DNA of 64,000 bases, from the NCBI RefSeq assembly GCF_037975245.1, contig NC_092577.1, forward strand, positions 16,506,013 through 16,570,012, given 5' to 3'. This document shows, piece by piece, positions 46,840 through 59,170 of this stretch; position 1 is the stretch's first letter, and each line of letters starts with the position of its first letter. Below the pieces are notes generated by a model, which was not told the DNA's origin, made no database searches, and worked only from the letters and a program-made list of their open reading frames with translations. The position numbers and the translations under genes were made by a program. Source of the stretch: Apostichopus japonicus (lineage: Eukaryota; Echinodermata; Holothuroidea; Aspidochirotida; Stichopodidae).

Positions 46840-49800
46840 TGCTTTTTACGTGACCCGTCATACGGGATACAAAACGTCACGGCCAAACGGCACTACCAAA
46901 CCATCCCATTCTTACAAACGAAACTCAGGTCAATCGAGCCAAAAAAAGTACATACGCTCACCGACCTGCAGAGACAAAACGCCCAACCCCCCACTGAAAT
47001 ATTAAAAAACTACAAAAGGACGACCAGCACGCAGCGAAACAAAAGACCCTTCCCCAGCACACCACCGTCCAAAAAAGGCAGCCCTAGATAAACGGCGAAA
47101 ATCGCCTTCAACCTGAAGGCGAATGTCAGACTTCACCGCCTCCGGGACTGCCTGCCAACTGGCAAATTTCCCCCTAAAAACAACATCACATCTATTCCTC
47201 AAAATAAGTTTTTTTACAACAGAACAAACATAAATAATACGCTGCAACACAGCAACGGAACAAACTGGAGGATCTAATCCATATAAAACAAAACCCTGTC
47301 CTACCGACCAGGAACGATCTCCAGTTAAACGGTCGGTCCAGGACTGAAACCACTCCCACAAGTTCAAAACAAAGGGGCAATGCCAAAAACATGGGCAGTA
47401 CTCTCTAAGCTGTCACAGCCGGTCCTCGGGCACAGTCCATCACCCAATCGCCAGTGATACCTTTTCAGATTGGTCACCAAGGCACCGTGTGCAATTTTCC
47501 ATGCAAGATCACGGAGCCTGCAACCATTGAGCCTTGAATGCACCGAACGCCATACTTCGACAGGACGACGTCCCTGTACAAAAATTGCACTCAAGGCCCT
47601 ATCCCGCAAGGAAATGAGAACGACGGCCGGCCGTGACAGGTCAACAGGGGGCAACTCAATAAGAGCGGAGCAAATGACACGCACCACTCTGCTTGGTGTG
47701 CTACTATGCGGTTCTCTGTTGCTAAACAGCGCCGGAACCCATCGACGCAAGTGCAACCCGCCCCAAAAACGTACAAAATATGAACAAGGCAACCCTGGGT
47801 CAGTTACCGCTACAAACAATTGCTTAAATAACAAACAAGTTAACTTACTTCCCAGATGAACCACCCCTAGTCCCCCCTTCTCCAGTTTTTGGTACAATAT
47901 CGCCCTCTTGACCAGCTCTGTACCACCAGACCATATGAATGAAAAAATCGCCCTCTCCAACCGCACCAGGACGCGACGCGGAATTGGGTACACCGCGCCC
48001 GGGTACCACAAGATGGGCGAAACGAAACGATTAATAACGGTGACTTTCCCCAAGATCGAAAGCCAGCGGGTGCCAAAGGTTTCGAGTCTGCTCTCAAATA
48101 CCTCAGCCCTCTCGCTCCAGGTGACATCACAAGGTGCATCGTAGCCGAACCATATACCATTAATTTTGATATTCTGATCCGACCACGACGCAGCGAATGG
48201 TAAGTCTCTGTATCTCCAGCTACCAAGACGAAGGCCCTTTGTCTTTTCTGGATTCAACTTCGCCCCGGTAGCTCTCTCAAAAATAGATAAATCCTGCGAG
48301 AGTGCGCGAAGGAGCCCAGACTCGAAACAACACATGTCACGTCATCTGCATATTGAGCGCATTTCACTTTGGCACCCCCTGGCACAACGAATGGAATTAG
48401 TCTGGAGTCCCTTTCCAAAAGACGAGAGAGGGACTCGCTAAACAAAACATAAATTAATGGAGACAGAGGGCACCCCTGGCGCACCCCCCTCTCTACGTTA
48501 AAAACCTCCGAACAAAACCCATTTACGATAACAGAACTGAAACTTTCATACAAAACAGAAATCCATTTACGAAAAAAAGGGTGCAACTGAAACGTCTCCA
48601 ATACATTCATTAAAAAACCGCGATCCACCATGTCAAAGGCCTTCTGCTGGTCCAGAGACACCAATGCACATGGCAGATCACGCTCAATAACAAAGCCGGT
48701 GAAGTCGCGCATCAACCACAAGTTCTGCTGGATGCAATGACCCTTCACTGCACAAGTCTGGAGATCACCCACAAGATGCGGCGTAGCCAGTGCAAGGCGG
48801 TTGCACAAAGCCTTAGCCAGCAACTTGCAGTCCACATTTAACAAGGTGATAGGACGCTTGTTACGGGGATCCAAGGGGTCCCCAGACTTGGGTAGCAAAG
48901 TAATCATGCCCAGACGTTGACTTTGGTTTAACAGTCCGTTTTGGAAGGCGTCCTCGAAGACGGCTCTGATGTCGGGTCCTATTATTGCCCAGAAGGTTCG
49001 GTACAACTCCCTCGGAAGCCTGTCCGAACCCGGGGACTTGCCATTCTTCATCTTCGAAAGCGCCTGCCAAAGCTCAACAGTGGTTATTTGGCCCCCCAAA
49101 ATATCATTGACATCGTGGGGAACGGTTTTTGAGATTCCCCTCAATAAATCAGCCTGTGCCGACAATGCCACGCGTAAACAAACTCGAATATTACTCTTTA
49201 TATACGCGGACAATGCCGTCAGGGTCACTAACCACGGTCCCATCAGTAGCGCGCACAGACGGGACGCGTCTGTCACCCGCCGATGAGCTAACGGACTGGT
49301 AAAACCTCGGTGAATGGCGCTCCTCGGCTTCCAACGCTTCGACACGGGCCCTGACGCGGGCACCGTGGTACTTTTCATCGAGATAAGTCTGCAAAGCGAT
49401 GACAGCCGAAGGGTCGCCAAACTTCACCTCCGCGCACAGCTTCAATAATTTTTCTCTTCGACGCCGTGCGCGGGTCACGCAATACTGAATTGCGTAGCGT
49501 TTGATGCGCAACTTGATATCATCCCACCATTGGGATGTAGAAGCAACGGCCGACTTCAATGTTTGCCATCCTTTGTACCTGGTCTCGAAACCCTGGCGGA
49601 ACTCTGCCTCGCCAAGAATCCGACAGTTAAGCTTCAACAGGCCCCGCCCGATGGGGAAAATGGAAGGCAAAACAAAACGTGCTACCACAGTGTCATGGTC
49701 AGAGAGCGGACAGCTGAGCGTCTCGCAACCCGAAAATGTAAAACTTACGGGCGCATACACTCGATCTATCCTGGAGGCATCTTCTCCGTTAGGCCTCACC

Positions 49801-50503
49801 CACGTATACACCGTACTACACGGGTGCATATGCCTCCAGACATCGGCTAAAAGGTGTGCCGAAGTGAATCTTTCCAATTCTGTGATCCCAGCGTCAGGAC
49901 TAGCAGACACAGAAGCCCCGAGTCTGTCAAGACCCGAGTCTGGGACACAGTTAAAGTCTCCGACCATGACACATGGTGCACTACCAGGAACAAAGGAAGG
50001 CAGCGTGTTAAAAAATTCTCGTCTAGCAGAAGGCCGATTGGGAGCATACACATTGCAGAGGGAGATGTTACCCTGTGGATACTTGAAAAGAATGCAAACC
50101 AATCGGCCCTCGTGATCCGTCTCCACCCTAGTGGCACAACCCGCCTGACGAGGTGACAGAAGGATGACAGTGCCACAGGATGAAGACGAACCAAACGAAG
50201 CATGCAGCCCACCACCCCACTCATAAGCCCATAGAGGGACATCTTCTTCCAAAATATGTGTTTCTTGCAGGCAAACGCAGTCGACCTCCATTGAAATACA
50301 ATATTGGAAAATGCGACTGCGCTTGCGATGATCCCTCATGCCATTCACGTTCAAAGTGGCAACTGAAAATGTATGGGCCATGAGAGGGCAATGGGGCAAA
50401 ACTACGCCGACGACGATTCTGTAAGCTTCAAGCGCGCCCTAGACGACATATCGTTGTCCGAGTCGTCACTTCAGGCCGACCTTTTTTGAGAGGGTTCCCC
50501 CAA
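46840..50503 (-). mobile_element. Tx1-like LINE, nearly complete ORF2 copy
   Basis: From the 3' tail (CCCGTATGACGGG hairpin, then GTCACGTAAAAAGCA) through the whole ORF2 to the last residues of ORF1, where it breaks off at about 50503 next to the BEL element. It is the best-preserved copy in the window. No target duplication was found, possibly because the 5' side was removed by the BEL neighbour. Confidence 0.9.
47002..50381 (-). pseudogene. LINE ORF2: APE endonuclease and reverse transcriptase
   Basis: The APE domain (50381 to about 49700) has VATLNVNGMRDHRKR, LQETHI, MVGDFNCVPD and PLSDHD. The reverse transcriptase follows with GKSPGSDRLPRELYR, GMITLLPKSGDPLDP, NKRPITLLNVD, LVSLDQQKAFDMVDRG and RQGCPLSPLIYVLF. 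The catalytic box is YADDVTCVV near 48345. The C-terminal part has CPRTGCDSLESTAHVF. A TAA near 49190, an adjacent 8-nt deletion (compare 37008-37025) and frame changes near 48300 and 47366 inactivate it. The protein would nick DNA and copy element RNA at the target. Layout and motifs fit the L1/Tx1 group. Confidence 0.9.
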
Positions 50504-50504
50504 A

Positions 50505-50824
50505 TTAAAAGAGATATACAAATACAATATCAAGCCCCTTAATACTTATATAAAACAATTAGAATACTTACATACTAAGGAACAGTGCTACAGGAACACA
50601 TGCGACGCCTCTCTGAGCCAGGAGAGGAATGAAGCATGTGCACTTCAAAATACGCAAGTATACATCGATTACGTAATTGTGCATCGATTACATAAGTATG
50701 CAAATCGAGGTGGATAAGAAAGGCAACTAGTAAATGGGCAGTATTGACCTCTGCCCGACCTCGACCAAGCGGAAATTTCCATTTGGTCACGCTAAGCAAA
50801 TAGCACACATCGGCAACGATGACA
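50505..50824 (-). repeat. Putative 3' LTR of the BEL/Pao element
   Basis: On the minus strand the purine tract GTGGGGGGAG is followed at once by TGTCATCG, a typical polypurine tract and LTR start. A second LTR copy could not be matched at the other side, so the length is uncertain. Confidence 0.45.
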
Positions 50825-51052
50825 CTCCCCCCACTGGAATACGTCATATTCAAGTATAACAACCTACAATACCTAAACCACCCCATCGATGTACATTAAA
50901 TTCCATAACAGCTTTAGCAATCAAAATTGTGACATAAAGCTTGTTTACCAAATAAACAACCATAAAGCCTGACACACCTGACAGCTCAATCAGGAAGATA
51001 AAAAATAAACAACTATATAACATGGAATTTCAACGATAATACGTGCAAACAC

Positions 51053-54000
51053 TTAAGAAGATGAGAGTGCCGACTCAAGTAGAACAATCTTAGTAATAGG
51101 ACGAACCAGCTCGGTAGTCCTAGTCTTAACTCTTACCGACCTAACTAACCCATCTCTACTACAATTAACACTAACAACCAGCGCCAACGGCCAGAGGTTA
51201 CGGGGAGTCAATTCATCTAAGATTAAAACCAAATCACCGACCGCCAGATTATCAGTGACCCCCGTCCATTTAGACCTCTTTTGTAATTCAGGCAGATACA
51301 ATTTCAACCACTTGCGCCAGAATTGATTAGCTAGGTGCTGGACATGCCTCCAGCGGCGACGGAAACGGTCAACGTTTTCAAACTTGCCAGGCGGAATGCT
51401 AGGGCCATGTCTCAATAATAACAGATGGTTGGGAGTAAGAGGCGTAGGGTCACGTGGGTCGTCGCTGAGTTTTGTCAACGGACGACCATTTACAATACTT
51501 TCGACTTCGCAAAACAAAGTCCCCAAAATCTCATCTGTAAGTCTCACAGTACTAGGGAGGATAGCAGACATGACTCTTTTAATTACACCAACCATGCGCT
51601 CCCAGGCTCCCCCCATATGAGAAGCAGTAGGGGGAATAAAATGCCAATCAAAATTCTCCTTCACTGCATAAGCGTGTATTACCTTATTAGAGAGGTCTCT
51701 CATGCCCCGTCTCAACTCCGCCTCACCCCCAACAAAATTTGTGCCATTATCTGAAAATACGGTTTCTGGACACCCTCTACGTGCCACAAATCGCCTGAAT
51801 CCATTCAAGAAGGACTCTGTATCTAATGAGTCCAACGTCTCGATATGGACAGCCCTGACTGTTAAACAGGTGAACAAACAGCCATAACGCTTGACTTCAG
51901 AACGGCCAAATTTGACATAAGGCCCAATGCCCACATGAATAAAGGGGGGGTACATTAGCCGCAATACGTTCCCTAGGCAAATTTGCCATTTGTTGTACAC
52001 AGGGCTTAGAATATAAGCGTCGACACGTCACACAAGCCCTAACAATCCTCTTGACCAACGGCCTTCCCTTTGTAACCCAAAAATCCTTCCTTACAATACT
52101 TAGCACCCACTCAATGCCAACATGGGCGATACTGTGTGCGTCCTTAACAATCGACTCAGCAATAGGATGTTTACCAGATATTATACACAGGTGTTTGCTG
52201 TCAAACTCTTTCAAACGGTCACCTACCCTGAGAAGCCCTTCACCATCTAGAAACGGAGTTAACGTTTTAAGGGAACTAGATGCTCTGACAGCCTTACCCT
52301 GACTTAACCTTTCTAACTCAGAACAGAAACTAATAGACTGACTCTTACGGAGGAGGATATCTCCTGCACGACGAACTTCTTGGACAGATAATCTGCCCAA
52401 AGGTTTCTGCCCCTTAAAAAATCGCACAAGACGCAAGAGCCACGCTAAACCTCTCTTCATTTTAAACCATGAAGAATAATGATTCATGATCCTATATAAT
52501 GGCTCATCTGAATCTCCAACATCACTTAACCCAGGAGGGGACACATGACCAGCAACAGTCGTATAACCCACAGTGACGTCCGTCTCTTTGACTTCAGGAT
52601 CGTCATCCGTTAAGACGAGCGAATCAAGTTTAGCAGTTTGCCAATCGTTCTTGTACCGACCCAATTTGTCAGGACCGTTAAACCATTTACTACTATTAAA
52701 CTTTGAGAAGGAACAATTTCTAGTAACTAGATCAGCTGGGTTAGCTTTAGTTTCAATATGGAACCACTGTTGCGGGTCGCTGAACTCCCTGATAAGACTA
52801 ACCCTATTGCCAACGAAAACATGGAATCTTCTGCTATCGTTGTGAATGTCGAGTCTGTCCAAAAATACGACTTGGCAAATTCAAGAGCTAACTCCCTTCT
52901 CAACAGAGAATCAACCTTTACGGCTAATACAGCAGCTTGCAGCTCTAAACGAGGTATAGTACGTAGCTTTAAAGGAGCAACTTTACTGTTACTCATGACT
53001 AACTGTACATGAATTTCCCCTTTCCTATTTACACAGCGTACATAACAGCAACAGCCATAACCTTTAGAGCTAGCATCTGAAAAATGGTGAAGTTCGATGA
53101 ATGCATCATCAAAGGAACAAGGCTTTATACAACGAGGTACCCTCAAACGACTAACAGAAGACAACGACTGAGCCCAGGTGTCCCAAGCCTTTACAATATC
53201 AGGGGGTATCTCTTCATCCCACGACAACCCACGGGCTGTAGCTTCCTGGAAAAGGAGCTTGCCTGAAAGGACTACAGGACTTATCAAGCCTAGCGGATCG
53301 AAAATTTACGAAACTATACTAAGCATTCTCCTCCTGGTTAACAAGCCACAAATCTTTCTCCAGTGCGAAGAAGAACTCATCGCGCGAAACCATCCACTTT
53401 ATACCTAAAGCCCTGCTTTCACTACTAGTACCAAAATCTAGAACTTCCTTAGCCCTACATTCCACGGACACTTCAGCTAGCAATCTGAAATCATTGACTA
53501 CAAACTTAGTTAACTTAAACCCTCCACTTTTCAGGGCCTTGGGGATTTCCCTAATAATGATCTCAGCATCTGATTTACTCGACACAGAACTAAGACAATC
53601 ATCTACATAAAACGATCTTTCAACCGCATACTTAACAAGCGGAATCACACTCGGCAGATCAGTAATTGTACGCCTGAGAGCATAGGCGGAGCTAGCCGCA
53701 CACCACACCCCTCCAAACAAATGTGACGTCATACGAAGGTATCTTAATTTACCATTAATGTACCATAGGAATCGTAGGGCATCTCTATCCCTAGCTGGGA
53801 TCCTAACTTGATTATACATAGCTTCAATGTCTACTTGAACTGCTATATTATGTTGCCGAAATCTCAACAAGACCGGCAGAAGCTTATTAATCATGTCGGG
53901 ACCCTGCATACAACGATCATTCAAAGACTTGCCTTTGAAGGTACTAGCGCAATCGAAAACTACCCTAAGTTTGTCTGGTTTCTTCTCTGACACTACAGCA

Positions 54001-54086
54001 TGATGGGGTAAATACCATATCCTGTCTACCATGAACAACTCTGAATCTGGTACTGCCTCTGCATAACAGTTATCTACAAGTTTCAC
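51053..54086 (-). pseudogene. BEL/Pao pol remnant: RT, RNase H, integrase
   Basis: In order on the minus strand the reverse transcriptase comes first (54086-53319), with LRVVFDCAS, VQVDIEAMYNQVRI and the FYVDDCL box. RNase H follows (53287-52740), with HHFSDASSKGYG, PRLELQAAVLAV and YFWTDS. Next are a linker with NPADLVTR (near 52740), the integrase zinc finger (HVGIEW, then CVTCRRL), and the integrase core (VRAVHIE, SDNGTNFVG, HMGGAWERMVG). The BEL-type C-terminal domain (GDLVLILDE, PLALV) is last. Frameshifts separate the blocks. The segment that should carry the first integrase Asp is shortened near 51920. The domain order RT-RNase H-integrase and the motifs are specific for BEL/Pao. Description only; inactive. 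Confidence 0.9.
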
Positions 54087-54472
54087 AATCTGAGCGTTAT
54101 GCCTATCATAAGAGCCGTAGAAATATGTAGAAATTCTTTACGAGATAAATCTGCATTTGGATTATCCTTAAGGGATTGATCGTCACGTTTTACTTCAGCA
54201 GAATTCAATGCATCTTTAACTAGATTTAAAGCGGAAATATAATCTTTCTGCTTGTCACAGAAATAGTCGTCGCTCTCGTTAACATCCTTCTCATCAGTAA
54301 GCGTCTCGTGGTACTTGTCGTGAGCCAACGTAAACACTTCGAAAAGATCTTTCAATAAAATTACATGAATGTTAATGTCCACGATACCTTCCGCGATATA
54401 CTGCCTGACACGATTAATCTGCGTCGTAACAGCCCTCTTTGCAGAAGTCCTGGCAGTCTTCGGGTCTTCCAT
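54083..54472 (-). pseudogene. BEL/Pao gag N-terminus
   Basis: About 115 residues starting MEDPKTARTSAKRAV have the helical pattern and YHETL motif typical of the N-terminal region of BEL gag. The rest of gag, its zinc knuckles and the protease are absent, and the sequence passes straight into the reverse transcriptase near 54120, so about 1.5-2 kb was lost. Upstream, 54473-54780 is leader and LTR-like sequence (AATAAA near 54750), not resolved further. Confidence 0.75.
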
Positions 54473-54781
54473 GAGTCAGCAGGCTGACGACGAGTACATT
54501 GGTGCTACGGGAATCAGGCACGTGGTACACTATTTCTGTCACTGGAATACGATGGTGAGCTTTTATACGACAGGAATTGGTAGGCTTATAGACGACAGGA
54601 ATAGGTGAATAAGAAGCGACGGCCACATACCGGACGGCGGACGATATGCAGGACTTCCGGTTGTCGATACCCAACGATTTTTTCACTGTCACCGAGACGA
54701 CGCTCAATGAAGCTGAACAAGGTGGTTGTATGTTTTAGCCCATTTATTCACACGCGTGGTTTGAACAAGACCACGGTGAAA

Positions 54782-55058
54782 ACTAGAAAGTAAAGATATC
54801 AATACATCAATATACAAACATTGGTTTTGTAGTTTTGTAGTTTTTTAATATTTCAGTGGGGGGTTGGGCGTTTTGTCTCTGCAGGTCGGTGAGCGTATGT
54901 ACTTTTTTTGGCTCGCTTGACCTGAGGTTCGTTTGTAAGAATGGGATGGTTTGGTAGTGCCGTTTGGCCGTGACGTTTTGTATCCCGTATGACGGGTCAC
55001 GTAAAAAGCACAAACATTGGTGAAATAAACACATGAATTGATATCTTTACTTTCTAGT
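54782..55058. repeat. 22-bp inverted repeat around a LINE tail
   Basis: ACTAGAAAGTAAAGATATCAAT at 54782-54803 is perfectly inverted at 55037-55058. Without the LINE insertion the arms would be only about 35-40 bases apart, forming a hairpin. Confidence 0.85.
54826..55009 (+). mobile_element. 184-bp Tx1-like LINE 3'-tail insertion
   Basis: It holds the terminal UTR ending CACGTAAAAAGC and is flanked by ACAAACATTGGT at 54814-54825 and 55010-55021. It lies in the loop of the 22-bp inverted repeat. Confidence 0.9.
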
Positions 55059-55061
55059 AAA

Positions 55062-55294
55062 GGTTGCCGAGTAATGTCCTGGCCTTCTCCTTATCGCTGA
55101 GAGAGTAGGGTGAAATGATCTCTTGAAACTCATCTAGCCACTCTGAGAAGCTCATGTCTCCACCTCGCATCTGGTCACCTCGAAACTTGGGCAGCCTCCC
55201 AGGTGGGATACCCTGGAGACTCATGGCATGTTTTAAAAACTGTCATAAGCTGCATGTTCATGGCAGCTGGATCCGGGGTTTCGGGGTTTAACAT
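55062..55294 (-). pseudogene. Gypsy-like gag fragment
   Basis: On the minus strand a start MLNPETPDPAAMNMQL leads, after one frame change, to the LPKFRGD and FSEWLDEFQEII motifs and DKEKARTLLGNL, then a stop. This pattern is typical of Ty3/Gypsy-type gag. The remainder of the element is missing. The stretch 55300-55717 upstream is untranslated leader without a gene. Confidence 0.7.
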
Positions 55295-55717
55295 GCTTAA
55301 AGCACAGGAAAAATAAAATCACCCAAATTTTTAACTTGGACTAGGTAAGCTATCCTTAAGGGAACCGACCTATAAAACCCCAACCAGCAATGCCAAAACC
55401 CTGACCGACTAACCACTTAAATCTATGGTAACTACTTAGTACTAATTAATATCAGCATGTAACATGCTAATAGCCCACAGCAAGAGTAATTTCAAGTGTC
55501 ATCCACTTCGTACAGCAATTTAGATATAATTTTGTAACTTAATAAACTGCAAAGTTAATACCAGGTAAACAAAAGTTTGACGTCCAACAAGTTCCACAAT
55601 AGCAGGTAACATATAAAATAAAATTATTGATTTACCTATGACTCTCTTCCGCTGATGACTTCTGGCTCGTCTACTGTACTTGCAGGAGGTCCCAGCGTCT
55701 CTTGGCTAGGCGTTTAG

Positions 55718-56600
55718 CATCCCATTTCTGACACCAATGAAATGTTACTCGATTTCAGGAAGTAAGCCTCGGGGAACACAGAGGCAAGACAAGATTGTTG
55801 CCGGTATCTTGGTTTATTATCTCAGACAAGAAAAACAGCTCCTGAAACAGGAATAACAAATCATAAACAAAGAAGAATACATCATAATGAATATGTTGTT
55901 GTGATACATGAAAATAGCAGGAATCAGATCATTTAACCGATATATCCAACAAGAGTAATATTCCCCTCAACAGTTACAAAGGAAAAAAGATGGTTACCGC
56001 TTGAACAATGGTAAAATGTGGATTTTCATGAAAATCGATCCACAGAAACCTCTTTTAACCAATCCAGTAAATGACATATTTACAATGATGAACATACAAT
56101 TAACTCATGGAAACGAAATCTGAATAGCAACTTTTAAATCAAAACAAACATAACCTGCTTGTTTGCATCTAACCGCCACTCATACCTTCACAGTTTAAGT
56201 CATATGTGACAAAGAAGATCAGATAACAGTTAACCTGAACATCAAAATCTAGCAAAGAAGATTCCAACACTTAACACAACAGACTTAACTACAACAGTTC
56301 AATAATATACAACATGAAAGTAAGACAAACCCCTATTTCCACACCTTTCATGCATAAAAACATCTGCTCAAAGTTTACCATAGACTGATAAAGAATAAGT
56401 TATTTCAAGAAATATGATTCTGCAAAAAACAGGACTCACCATCCTTTACAGCATAAATACATATATCCAGGTAAGTCTCACATCATAGGCTCGGAACACA
56501 GAACTGTGCCAATAGAATTCCTAACAAAATAACTTGAAAAGCCCGTCCATATAAGAGCACTACAGTTTTACAGTTGTCTTCTGCTATTGGTCAATGTCAA
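55718..56600 (-). repeat. Gypsy-like primer-binding site and 5' LTR
   Basis: On the minus strand TTGGTGTCAGAAATGGGAT (55720-55738) matches the primer-binding sites common in Gypsy elements. It directly follows an LTR end in TTTCA at 55739. AATAAA lies near 55812, as expected inside an LTR. The far LTR edge could not be set; the sequence to about 56600 is otherwise empty. Confidence 0.55.
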
Positions 56601-56629
56601 GAGACAGACCAAAGGGACAAAGCATATCC

Positions 56630-59170
56630 TCCAGGACTGCCTGCCAAACTGGCAAATTTCCCCCTAAAAACAAAATCACATCGATTCCTCCAAGCAATTT
56701 TTTTTCACAACAGAACACACACAAATAATACGCTGCAACACAGCAACAGAACAAACTGGAGGGTCTAACCCATAAAAAAAACAAAGCCCTGTCCTACCGA
56801 CCAGGAGCGGTCTCCCGTTAAACGGTCGGTCCAGGTCTAAAACCACTCCCACAACCTTAACACAAAGGAACAATGCCCAAAAAACATGGGCATTACTCTC
56901 TAAGCTGTCACAGCCGGTCCTCGGGCACAGTCCATCACCCAATCGCCAGTGATACCTTTTCAGATTGGTCATGAAGGCACAGTGTGCAATTCTCCATGCA
57001 AGATCACAGAGCCTGCAACCATTCAGCCTTGAATGCACCGAACGCCATACTTCGGCAGGATAAAGTCCCTGTACAAAAATTGCATTCAAGACCCTATCCC
57101 GCAAGGAACTGTGAACGAGGGCCGGCCGTGACAGGTCAACAGGGGGCAACTCAATAAGAGCGGAGCTAATGACACGCACCACTCTGCCTGGTGTGCTACT
57201 ATGCGGTTCTCTGTTGCTAAACAGCACCGGAACCCGTCGACGCAAGTGCAAACCGCCCCAAAAACGTACAAAATATGAAGAAGGCAACCCTGGGTCAGTT
57301 ACCGCTACAAACAATTGCTTAAATAACCAAAAAAAAGTTAATTGACTTCCCAGATGAACCCCTTCCCCAGTTTTTAGTACAATACCGCCCTCTTGACCAG
57401 CTCTGTACCACCCGACCAAATGAATGAAAAAAATCGCTCTCTCCAACCGCACCAGCACGCGACGCGGAATTGGGTACACGGCGCCCGGGTACCACAAGAT
57501 GGGCGAAACGAAACGATTAATGACGGTGACTTTCCTCAAGATCGAAAGCCAGCGGGTGCCAAAGGTTTCGAGCCTGCTCTCAAATACCTCAGCCCTCTCG
57601 TTCCAGGTGACATCACAAGGTGCATCGTAGCCGAACCATATACCATTAATTTTGATATTCTGATCCGACCACGATTCACCGAATGGTAAGTCTCTGTATC
57701 TCCAGCTACCAAGGCGAAGGCCCTTTGTCTTTTCCGGATTCAGCTTCGCCCCGGTAGCTAAATACTGCGAGAGGGCCTGAAAGGGGCCCAGACTCGAAAC
57801 AAGACATGTGACGTCATCTGCATATTAAACGCATTTCACTTTGGCACCCCCTGGCACAACGAATGGAACAAGTCTAGAGTCCCTTTCCAAAACGCTAAAA
57901 ACAAAGTAATGGAGACAGAGGGCACCCCCTCCCTCTCTACGTTAAAATCCTCCGAACAAAACCCATTTACGATAACAGAAGTGAAACTTTCCTGATACAA
58001 AACAGAAATCCATTTACGAAAATTTGGGTGCAACTGAAACGTCTCCAATACATTCATTAAAAAACCGCGATCCACCATGTCAAATGCCTTCTGCTGGTCA
58101 AGAGAGACCAATGCACATGGCAGATCACGCTCAATAACAAAGTCGGTCAAGTCGCGCATCAACCACAAGTTCTGCTGGATGCAATGACCCTTCACTGCAC
58201 AAGTCTGGAGATCACCCACAAGATGCGGCATAGCAAGTGCAAGGCGGTTGCACAAAGCCTTAGCCAGCAACTTGTAGTCCACATTTAACAAGGTGATCGG
58301 ACGCTTGTTATGAGGATCCAATGGGTCCCCCGACTTGGGCAGCAAAGTAATCATGCCCAGACGTTGACTTCTTTATATACGCGGACAATGCCGTGAGGCT
58401 CGCTAACCACGGTCCCATCAATAGCGCGCACAGATGGGACGCGTCTGTCACCCGCCGATGAGTTAACAAACTGGTAAAACCTCAGTGAAGGGCGCTCCTC
58501 AGCTTCCACCGCTTCGACACGGGCCCTGACGCGGGCACCGTGGTACTTTTCATCGAAATAAGTCTGCAAAGCAATGACAGCCGAAGGGTCGCCAATCTTC
58601 ACCTCCGCGCACAGCTTCGAGAATTTGTCTCTTCGACGCCGTGCGCAATACTGAATTGCGTAGCGTTTGATGCGCAACTTCACATCACCCCACCATTGGG
58701 GAATGTAGAGGCAAAGGCCGGCTTCAAAGGTTTGCCATCATTTGTACCTGGTTTCGAAACCTTTGGTGGAACTCATCCTCGCCAAGTATCTGACAGTTAA
58801 GCTTCCATAGGCCCCGACCGATCGGGAAAATGGAAGGCAAAACAAACCGTGCTACAACGGTGTCATGGTCAGAGAGCGGACAGTTCAGTGTCACGCAACC
58901 CGAAAATTTCAAACTAGCGGGCGCATACACTCGATCAATCCTGGAGGCATCTTCCCTGATAGGCCTCACCCACGTGTACCCCGTACTACACGGGTGCATA
59001 TGCCTCCAGACATCGGCTAAAGTAAACCTGTCCAGTTCTGTAATCCCAGCGTCAGGACTAGCAGACACGGAAGCCCCGAGTCTGTCAAGACCCGAGTCTG
59101 GTACACAGTTAAAGTCTCCGACCATGACACAAGTGGTGCACTACCAGGAACAAAGGAAGGCTGCGTGTAA
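56630..59170 (-). mobile_element. Tx1-like LINE copy lacking both ends, with internal deletion
   Basis: It covers the ORF2 C-terminus to mid-endonuclease. It carries RNKRPITLLNVDYKLL-type RT blocks, SLDQQKAFDMVDRG and CPRTGCDSLES. The last 250 bases including the tail are absent. Near 58373 about 800 bases are collapsed: CCCAGACGTTGACT joins CTTTATATACGCGG, removing the RT N-terminus relative to the copy at 46.8-50.5 kb. The YADD region near 57820 is also altered. It abuts the pogo gene at 59170. Confidence 0.85.
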
